Shown here: in pieces, positions 1 through 6,205 of the stretch
Layout: each line of letters begins with the position of its first letter
Numbering within the stretch: the stretch's first letter is position 1
NCBI RefSeq assembly: GCF_021608265.1
Contig: NZ_JAKIHP010000001.1
Coordinates: 806,001-870,000, forward strand
Direction of reading: 5' to 3'
DNA: 64,000 nt
From: Flavobacterium wongokense
GTDB lineage: Bacteria; Bacteroidota; Bacteroidia; Flavobacteriales; Flavobacteriaceae
The notes under the pieces: generated by a model
What the model was told of the DNA's origin: nothing
Databases searched by the model: none
Seen by the model: only the letters and a program-made list of their open reading frames with translations
Made by a program: the position numbers and the translations under genes

Positions 1-617
1 ACGTCTGCCGAATCAATATAACGGTAATCCCCATACGATTTTACGCAAATCACCAACGACTGGTCGGGCTGCTGCACTACCGTTGGTTTTTCCACCGGCA
101 TTGGCATTGGCGTTACCTTTACCTCGATGTCGTTTACGTCTACTTCTATTTCCTCTTCTTCCAGTACTGCGGCTTCGGTTTCGTCGAGCACTTCATAAGT
201 GGCAACCGGATTCTTGACTTCCATGTGTGGCAAATCCGACTGGATGGCACGGTCAAATTTTAGGATTGCCTTCCTGAAATCGTTGATGTTTAACGGTTTT
301 AGCAGATAATCCACCACTTCATACTGCAGGGCATCATACGCCAACTCTTTTTTGCTGGTGGTAACAATGATTTTCGGAACTACCTTAAGGTAACGGTACA
401 ATTCGTTGATGAGCGCCAGCGAAAGGTTGCTTTTTTTGTCTGCAGGATCTATTTCGAGAAAAACCAGATGAGGCTGGTGTTCGAGGATTAGGTTTACGCC
501 ATCGTCATAATTATTCGCCGATGCCAGGAACGACAAATTGCGAAAACGCTCGGCAATAGCCTGGGTTTTCGTGACATCTTCCTGATTGTCATCAATAATA
601 ATAAACGTATGGCTCAT
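1..617 (-). CDS. LytTR-family response regulator, partial (C-terminus outside window)
   Basis: The N-terminal 205 codons are present, reading leftward off the window edge. Residues 1-120 form a CheY-like receiver: the acidic pair D9-D10, the conserved Thr near 87 and the Lys at 107 (YLLKP) are all there, but the phosphoacceptor position holds Glu55 (motif VFLEID) where the family has Asp. An acidic linker rich in Glu, Asp and Pro follows at about 125-175, and the final visible residues (VKSYGDYRYI) resemble the start of a LytTR DNA-binding domain. Such proteins normally bind paired direct repeats and pair with LytS/YehU-type histidine kinases; none is visible here. Glu can mimic phospho-Asp, so the protein may be constitutively active; this is inference. 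The start is the ATG at 617, immediately before the receiver's first strand. Confidence 0.85.
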   Translation of the reverse strand, partial: MSHTFIIIDDNQEDVTKTQAIAERFRNLSFLASANNYDDGVNLILEHQPHLVFLEIDPADKKSNLSLALINELYRYLKVVPKIIVTTSKKELAYDALQYEVVDYLLKPLNINDFRKAILKFDRAIQSDLPHMEVKNPVATYEVLDETEAAVLEEEEIEVDVNDIEVKVTPMPMPVEKPTVVQQPDQSLVICVKSYGDYRYIDSAD

Positions 618-748
618 TAATGTTTCTCCGTTGGTTTAGGGAAAACATCAGTGGCAGTTTTAGCGGTAGTTTGGGGAAACTAATTTTACCTGGCTAAGAT
701 TATACTTATATTCCGAACACGAAAATTTAATCGTTCAACCGTCTGGAT

Positions 749-764
749 TTTCGTTATAACGAAA
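749..764. promoter_or_regulatory. 16-bp perfect palindrome upstream of the response regulator
   Basis: The two half-sites TTTCGTTA and TAACGAAA form a perfect inverted repeat about 135 bp upstream of the response-regulator start. It lies in noncoding DNA and has no T-run, so it looks like an operator and not a terminator. The binding protein is unknown. Confidence 0.45.
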
Positions 765-787
765 GTATCGATTTGGGTTACAAAATT

Positions 788-829
788 GTTAAATTGTTAA
801 TATTAATCGTTAAATAGTTAATATTTTGA
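788..829. promoter_or_regulatory. Two 21-bp direct repeats, possible LytTR binding sites
   Basis: Units at 788-808 and 809-829 match at 16 of 21 positions. Each contains two GTTAA words 8 bp apart, so GTTAA recurs at 788, 796, 809 and 817. LytTR regulators typically bind two direct GTT-containing repeats with about 21 bp between repeat starts. The site is about 170-210 bp upstream of the LytTR-type gene ending at 617, which suggests autoregulation. The match to the published LytTR consensus is only partial. Confidence 0.4.
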
Positions 830-923
830 TGCTTAAGCGGAAGAATGCTTACAAACGAAATTTACACCTCTTTTCTCAAATCCTTCTGAAGGAGCACTGC
901 GTAAGGCTTTAGCAGGATATGCA

Positions 924-978
924 GTCCCGCTTTCCGCGCTACACGGTAGCCAGCTCCAATCGGGGCTAGAATTCACGC
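924..978 (-). repeat. Dispersed intergenic repeat, member 1
   Basis: Read on the minus strand it contains, in order, GCGTGA, GATTGGAGC, TACCGTGTA and GCGGAAAGCGGGAC. A related series in the same order occurs at 9089-9133 on the plus strand. GC-richer than the surrounding intergenic DNA. Similar sequence is familiar to me from other flavobacterial intergenic regions, but I cannot check that here. Confidence 0.5.
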
Positions 979-994
979 TTTGCTTTATCAGGAC

Positions 995-1025
995 AAATAA
1001 AAAACCCAAACAAAAGTTTGGGTTT
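995..1025 (-). terminator. Rho-independent terminator of glyS
   Basis: A 10-bp perfect stem (1002-1011 with 1016-1025) encloses a 4-nt loop. On the minus strand it is followed by a T-rich run, directly beyond the glyS stop codon. Confidence 0.85.
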
Positions 1026-1060
1026 GAGTTCCCGCCTTCGCGGGAATGACAGTATTGTAA

Positions 1061-2602
1061 TTACATCTTCATCAGCCAGTTCCTCACCGAAACTTCTTCG
1101 TTGATGATGTTTCTTAAATCGGCTATCTTAACCCTATCCTGCGCCATTGAATCACGGTGGCGGATGGTTACAGTTTGGTCTTCCAGGGTTTGGTGGTCAA
1201 CGGTAATGCAGAATGGTGTTCCCAAGGCGTCCTGTCTTCTGTAACGACGTCCTACAGCATCCTTTTCATCATACGCTACGTTGAAGTCCCATTTCAAATC
1301 CTCGATGATTTTCTGGGCAACCTCCGGCAGTCCGTCTTTCTTTACCAATGGCAGTACCGCAGCCTTTGTAGGTGCCAATACCGAAGGTAAACTCAAGACT
1401 GTACGTGTCGAACCATCTTCCAAAGTTTCTTCCTTTAAAGAGGTCGCAAATACCGCAAGGAACATCCGGTCCAAACCAACCGAAGTTTCCACTACATAAG
1501 GAACGTAGTTAGAATTGGTTTCGTTGTCAAAGTATTGCAGTTTTTTACCCGAATATTGTTCGTGTGCCTTCAAATCGAAATCGGTCCTCGAGTGGATTCC
1601 TTCCAGTTCTTTAAACCCAAATGGGAAATTGAACTCGATATCGGCAGCAGCATTGGCATAATGAGCCAGTTTTTCGTGGTCGTGGAAACGGTAGTTCTGT
1701 TTTCCTAATCCAAGGGACAAATGCCAGTTCAAACGCGTGGTTTTCCAGTATTCGTACCATTTCATCTCTTCTCCCGGTTTTACGAAAAACTGCATCTCCA
1801 TCTGCTCAAACTCCCGCATACGGAAAATAAACTGACGTGCTACGATTTCGTTACGGAATGCTTTACCGGTTTGGGCAATTCCAAACGGTACTTTCATCCT
1901 TCCTGATTTCTGCACATTACAAAAATTTACAAAAATTCCCTGAGCCGTTTCCGGACGAAGGTATAAATCCATTGCGTTTTCGGCAGAAGCTCCGAGTTTG
2001 GTTCCAAACATCAGGTTGAACTGCTTTACGTCGGTCCAGTTTCTCGAACCCGTTTCAGGATCGGCGATTTCCAGTTCCTCAATCAGGTTTTTTACGTCTT
2101 CCAAATCTCCGTTCCCCAAAGAACGCCCCATTCTTTCAAGGATTTCCCTTTCTTTCGAAAGGTATTCCATTACTCTTGGATTGGTGGTTTTGTATTGCTC
2201 TTCATCAAAAGCATCTCCAAAACGCTCGCGTGCCTTTTCGATTTCCTTTTTGGCTTTCAGGTTCAGTTTTTCGGCATAATCCTCAATCAAAACGTCAGCC
2301 CTGTATCTTTTTTTGGAATCCTTATTGTCAATCAATGGGTCGTTAAACGCATCAACGTGGCCCGAAGCCTTCCAGGTTGTTGGGTGCATCAAAATTGCGG
2401 CATCAAGACCTACAATGTTTTCATGCATCTGAACCATGGCTTTCCACCAATATTCCCTAATGTTCTTTTTTAATTCTACTCCGTTTTGCGCATAATCATA
2501 GACTGCGCTCAAACCGTCGTAAATTTCGCTTGACGGAAATATGAATCCGTACTCCTTTGCATGCGAAACTACGTTCTTAAATAAATCTTCTTGTTTTGCC
2601 AT
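1061..2602 (-). CDS. glyS: Glycyl-tRNA synthetase (homodimeric type)
   Basis: Charges tRNA-Gly with glycine in the cytoplasm. The 513-residue length and architecture fit the single-chain, alpha2-type class II enzyme and not the alpha2beta2 type. A class II motif 2 region is visible (GKAFRNEI...FRMREFEQMEMQFF), as is the motif 1 region around LYLRPETAQGIFVNF. The C-terminal anticodon-binding domain begins near residue 410 (APTKAAVLPL) and ends with RHRDSMAQDRV. The ATG at 2602 gives the expected N-terminus. The gene is monocistronic, divergent from comF with an 85-bp gap, and has its own terminator at 1002-1025. It is commonly also named glyQS. Confidence 0.96.
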   Translation of the reverse strand: MAKQEDLFKNVVSHAKEYGFIFPSSEIYDGLSAVYDYAQNGVELKKNIREYWWKAMVQMHENIVGLDAAILMHPTTWKASGHVDAFNDPLIDNKDSKKRYRADVLIEDYAEKLNLKAKKEIEKARERFGDAFDEEQYKTTNPRVMEYLSKEREILERMGRSLGNGDLEDVKNLIEELEIADPETGSRNWTDVKQFNLMFGTKLGASAENAMDLYLRPETAQGIFVNFCNVQKSGRMKVPFGIAQTGKAFRNEIVARQFIFRMREFEQMEMQFFVKPGEEMKWYEYWKTTRLNWHLSLGLGKQNYRFHDHEKLAHYANAAADIEFNFPFGFKELEGIHSRTDFDLKAHEQYSGKKLQYFDNETNSNYVPYVVETSVGLDRMFLAVFATSLKEETLEDGSTRTVLSLPSVLAPTKAAVLPLVKKDGLPEVAQKIIEDLKWDFNVAYDEKDAVGRRYRRQDALGTPFCITVDHQTLEDQTVTIRHRDSMAQDRVKIADLRNIINEEVSVRNWLMKM

Positions 2603-2687
2603 AATGCTGCAAAAATATAAAACAGATGGAAAAAGTACAGATAAAGTATACTTTTTTATTCCCTTTATCTCTGAAATTTACATTTAT

Positions 2688-3371
2688 ATGATTCAAAATC
2701 TCTTAAATCTATTTTTTCCAAAGTCCTGTGCCGGTTGCGAATCCTTTTTATTGAGTGACGAAAAGGTGATTTGTACCCAATGCAGGCATGAAATTCCGCT
2801 GACGAATCACCACAACATTGAGGATAATGAAATCTTCCAGAAATTGTACGGTAGGATTCCGATTGAGTTTGGTGCTGCCTTGTTTTATTTCCACAAAAAA
2901 GGAATTGTCCAGGAAATGATCCACAAGCTGAAATACAAAGGCCAGGAGGAAATCGGCAGAACGATTGGCGATTGGTACAGCGAAGTCTTAAAGGATTCGA
3001 AACAACTAAAAAATATCGATTATATCATTCCGGTTCCGCTTCATCAAAAAAGACTTCGCGAACGCGGCTACAATCAGGTGGAAGGTTTTGGAAAAGCTTT
3101 GTCGGCAAATCTTGAAATTCCGTATGACGATACGCTTCTACACCGGAAACTGTATACAAAGACGCAAACCAAAAAAGACCTTTTGGGCAGGGCTGATGTG
3201 ATTTTAACCGTATTTGACGTCGATTTTTCAGAGAAACATCACGGCAGGCATTTCCTGCTTATTGACGATGTGATGACTACGGGTTCTACACTTGAAGCCT
3301 GCAGCCGTGCACTTTTAAAAATCCCGAATATCAAAATCAGCATCGTCTGCATGGCAATGGCTCACAGTTAA
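2688..3371 (+). CDS. comF: ComF family phosphoribosyltransferase-like protein
   Basis: This 227-residue protein has the ComF layout: an N-terminal zinc-ribbon-like cysteine cluster (CAGC near residue 14, CTQC near 33) and a C-terminal PRTase fold with the PRPP-binding signature LLIDDVMTTGST. In competent bacteria ComF acts with the ComFA helicase in DNA uptake; in flavobacteria the role is undefined. An upstream in-frame extension to 2541 would overlap glyS and lacks family similarity, so the ATG at 2688 is chosen, where the hydrophobic start MIQNLLNLFFP leads into the first CxxC. Divergent from glyS; a lipoprotein gene follows after 69 bp. Confidence 0.88.
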   Translation: MIQNLLNLFFPKSCAGCESFLLSDEKVICTQCRHEIPLTNHHNIEDNEIFQKLYGRIPIEFGAALFYFHKKGIVQEMIHKLKYKGQEEIGRTIGDWYSEVLKDSKQLKNIDYIIPVPLHQKRLRERGYNQVEGFGKALSANLEIPYDDTLLHRKLYTKTQTKKDLLGRADVILTVFDVDFSEKHHGRHFLLIDDVMTTGSTLEACSRALLKIPNIKISIVCMAMAHS

Positions 3372-3440
3372 TTTTACAGATAACACACTAAAAAACAAAT
3401 TATTACGTTATAATTAAAGTCTAACCTTAAATTAAAAGCC

Positions 3441-3761
3441 ATGAGAAAACTGTTCCTTATTTTATCCATTGCATTTTTATTCCAAAGTTGTTTTACCTAC
3501 AGGGCCTATAACGCACCAGCATCCAACATGGAAGTTGGAAGGACTTATAAAATAGAGCGGAACAACAAATCCGAAAATCTAAAAATCAAAGCCATTGACG
3601 AAAATAATGTGACCATAATGTCTGTAGGACGACAGGAAACTTTTCCCCTTTCTGAAATAACTAAAATCCATTCACGAAGGATGTCTGTTCTCAAAACAGC
3701 CGCCTTACCTGTTATCGTAATTGGCAGTTTGGTTGGATTGGCTGTTGTAGCCTGGCAATAA
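3441..3761 (+). CDS. Small hypothetical lipoprotein
   Basis: 106 residues. An N-terminal signal sequence with a lipobox-like LFQSC places the lipidated Cys near residue 17. A short polar region of about 60 residues, rich in beta-strand-forming sequence, follows, and a hydrophobic segment near the C-terminus (about 82-104, VLKTAALPVIVIGSLVGL) may be a transmembrane or membrane-associated helix. I do not recognise the family. A lipid anchor at one end and a hydrophobic tail at the other suggest an envelope protein. It sits alone between comF and the Ig-like lipoprotein gene, same strand, with gaps of about 70-85 bp. Confidence 0.75.
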   Translation: MRKLFLILSIAFLFQSCFTYRAYNAPASNMEVGRTYKIERNNKSENLKIKAIDENNVTIMSVGRQETFPLSEITKIHSRRMSVLKTAALPVIVIGSLVGLAVVAWQ

Positions 3762-3847
3762 ACTTAAATCGATTTGTTAAGTTTCGGCTAAAAGATTTCA
3801 TTCACACTAAATATAATTGTTATTTTGTGCTTTGAAATAACAGCGGT

Positions 3848-5446
3848 ATGCCAAAATCTATTTTCAAGTTTATCTGTTTACTTTTTGTAGTCGTTATGGC
3901 AGGATGTGCCAAACGGGGCAGCATTACCGGTGGAACCAAGGATACCATTGCTCCTGTTTTGAAAGCGAGTTTCCCAAAAAACATGTCGACCAATTTTAAT
4001 TCGAAGGAAATCAGGTTGGTTTTTGACGAATATGTGAAACTGAAAAACATCAACAAACAGCTGATTATTTCCCCACCGATGAAGCATCAGCCCGACATTT
4101 TACCTTATAATGCCAGTAAAGTAATTACCATCAAACTAAAGGACACGCTCCAGCCTAACACTACCTATAGTTTTAATTTTGGACAAAGCATTGAAGATAA
4201 TAATGAAGGTAATCCGTATTCACAATTCAAATATGTATTTTCAACAGGAGCCTACATTGATTCGCTGAAACTGAATGTGAAAATCAAGGATGCATTGGAG
4301 AAAAAAACAGACAATTTTGTTTCGGTAATGCTTTACGAAATCGATGAAAAATTCAACGACTCGACAATTTATAAGGAATCGCCAAGATATATTACGAATA
4401 CGCTGGACAGCCTGAAAGCTGTGACCCTTGAAAACATCAAAGCGGGAAAATATCTTTTGGTTGCCTTAAAAGACAATGGAAACAATAAATTCAATCCGAA
4501 TGTCGATAAAATAGGTTTCCAGAAAGAATACATTACCATTCCGAATGATACCGTTTTTGAAGTCGAATTGTTCAAGGAAAAACTTCCCTTTAAAGCGATA
4601 AGGCCAACATTATCAACAGGAAGCAAATTATTGATGGGTTACGGAGGCAATCCGAAAGATGTAAAGGTTACGCTTAAGAATGGTAACGAGATCATCCCAA
4701 ATGTGATTACCAAATTCCAAAAGAAGGACTCGCTCAACATCTGGTTCAAACCGATAAAGGCCGATTCGATCCGCGTAAGCGTTCAAAAAGATAAATACCT
4801 TTCGGAATATACGGTAAAACTAAAGAAGCAGAAATTGGACTCCCTCAGCTTCAATCCCGATTTCACTTCGGTTCTTCCGCTTAGGGAACGCTATGCATTA
4901 GGCACTTCGGTTCCTTTGACAAAATTTGACAAATCAAAAATCAGCATTAGGAATAAAGATTCTGTTGCCGTAGATTTTACTGCTGAATATGTCGAATTTG
5001 AACAAAAACTCTTTTTGGATTTTAAAAAGGAAGAATTGGAAAAATATAAAATACAGTTATTGCCTGGTGCACTGACTGATTTTTATGATCGGGAAAATGA
5101 TACGCTGGTATATAAGGTTACTACCAAAAACACCGCTGCTTATGGAAATTTGAGGGTTGTTTTGGAGAATGTAAAGCGTTATCCGGTAATTGTAGAACTG
5201 ACCGATAAGGATGGAAAAGTGAAGGCAACTGCCTATGCTGAAGATAATCCAACCATTGATTTTTTAGCGATTGAACCCGAGAAATATATCCTGCGTATAA
5301 TCTATGATGATAATAAGAACCGGGTTTGGGATACCGGTAGTTTTATGGAAAAGCGGCAATCGGAAGAAGTCATCTATTTCCCGAAAGAACTGGACGTGCG
5401 CGCCAACTGGGATGTCGAGCAGCCCTTTAATGTTGGTGCTAATTAA
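3848..5446 (+). CDS. Ig-like (SbsA-type) domain lipoprotein
   Basis: A 532-residue exported lipoprotein: a hydrophobic signal ends in VMAGC, so the anchor Cys lies near residue 19. The segment of about residues 30-125 (IAPVLKASFPKNMS, then LVFDEYVKL and TYSFNFGQSI) is the pattern of the bacterial Ig-like SbsA domain. The rest is beta-rich, with a sequence near 480-500 (YDDNKNRVWDTG) typical of these flavobacterial proteins. The function is unknown; it is likely a periplasmic or outer-membrane structural protein. Its last 8 bp overlap the end of the convergent nitrilase gene. Such proteins are widespread in Flavobacteriaceae. Confidence 0.85.
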   Translation: MPKSIFKFICLLFVVVMAGCAKRGSITGGTKDTIAPVLKASFPKNMSTNFNSKEIRLVFDEYVKLKNINKQLIISPPMKHQPDILPYNASKVITIKLKDTLQPNTTYSFNFGQSIEDNNEGNPYSQFKYVFSTGAYIDSLKLNVKIKDALEKKTDNFVSVMLYEIDEKFNDSTIYKESPRYITNTLDSLKAVTLENIKAGKYLLVALKDNGNNKFNPNVDKIGFQKEYITIPNDTVFEVELFKEKLPFKAIRPTLSTGSKLLMGYGGNPKDVKVTLKNGNEIIPNVITKFQKKDSLNIWFKPIKADSIRVSVQKDKYLSEYTVKLKKQKLDSLSFNPDFTSVLPLRERYALGTSVPLTKFDKSKISIRNKDSVAVDFTAEYVEFEQKLFLDFKKEELEKYKIQLLPGALTDFYDRENDTLVYKVTTKNTAAYGNLRVVLENVKRYPVIVELTDKDGKVKATAYAEDNPTIDFLAIEPEKYILRIIYDDNKNRVWDTGSFMEKRQSEEVIYFPKELDVRANWDVEQPFNVGAN

Positions 5447-6203
5447 TTTTAAAATTATCCCTGTCGTCTAAAAAAGCCAATCTGCTTCGGGTTTCCAAAA
5501 GTTTTGCCTTATCCAATTCGACTATAAAAACAGCGTCTGCTTCCTGCGGTTCCAAAAGATAATTTCCAAGGAAATCAACTACCTGTGAATGCCCAACATA
5601 TTCGTGGTTATTGTCATCTGTACCAATCCTGTTTACGCCAACTGCATAACACATATTTTCTACAGCTCGTGCTTTTAACAAAATGTCCCAGGCATTGGTG
5701 CGTAGTTTCGGCCAATTGGCAACATACAACAACACATCATAATCTTCAACGTTTCTGGAAAAAACAGGAAAGCGCAGATCATAACAAACCAATGGGCAGA
5801 TTTTGTATCCTTTGTACTCGACAATCAACTTTTCCTTTCCCTCTGAATAGAATTTATCTTCCCCAGCCAAGGTAAACAAATGCCTCTTATCATACGATTT
5901 TACTTCACCTGTTGGGTAAACAAACACCAAGCGGTTGTAGTAATTTCCTTTTTCCTCGATGACCAAACTTCCGGTTATCGCGCAATTTTTGGCTTTCGCC
6001 AAATGTTGGAGCCACGACACGGTTTCACCTTCCATAGTTTCTGCCACAGTTTGTGGATTCATTGTAAATCCGGACGAAAACATCTCGGGAAGCACAATCA
6101 AATCGACATCTTCCATAAAGCCACATATTTTCTGTGCCAGATGGCTTCTGTTTTCCAAAGGGTTTTCCCAGATAAGCGATGTTTGTATTAATGCTATTTT
6201 CAT
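5439..6203 (-). CDS. Nitrilase-family omega-amidase (YafV/Nit2-like)
   Basis: A 254-residue carbon-nitrogen hydrolase with the complete catalytic triad Glu40 (LPEMF), Lys106 (YDKRH) and Cys140 (VCYDLRFP). The closest group I recognise is the YafV/Nit2 omega-amidase group, which hydrolyses alpha-ketoglutaramate or alpha-ketosuccinamate to 2-oxoacids and ammonia, repairing by-products of transamination. The length matches the family (about 250-275). It lies 2 bp downstream of the GH92 gene, so the two may be co-transcribed, although the functions appear unrelated. Family membership is firm; the exact substrate is inferred. Confidence 0.88.
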   Translation of the reverse strand: MKIALIQTSLIWENPLENRSHLAQKICGFMEDVDLIVLPEMFSSGFTMNPQTVAETMEGETVSWLQHLAKAKNCAITGSLVIEEKGNYYNRLVFVYPTGEVKSYDKRHLFTLAGEDKFYSEGKEKLIVEYKGYKICPLVCYDLRFPVFSRNVEDYDVLLYVANWPKLRTNAWDILLKARAVENMCYAVGVNRIGTDDNNHEYVGHSQVVDFLGNYLLEPQEADAVFIVELDKAKLLETRSRLAFLDDRDNFKIN

Positions 6204-6205
6204 GA

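Larger units (their letters stand above)
618..1060. other. 443-bp noncoding region between the response regulator and glyS
   Basis: No credible gene is seen. From left to right it holds a 16-bp palindrome (749-764), the 21-bp direct repeats (788-829) in AT-rich sequence, a dispersed-repeat-like element (924-978), the glyS terminator (1002-1025) and a small hairpin with arms TTCCCGC and GCGGGAA (1029-1046). The terminator implies that the response regulator is transcribed from its own promoter within this stretch. Confidence 0.7.

Noticed and set aside
2541..2687. Longer comF start at 2541
   Set aside because: It overlaps the divergent glyS start and adds residues unlike any ComF N-terminus, so the ATG at 2688 is used.
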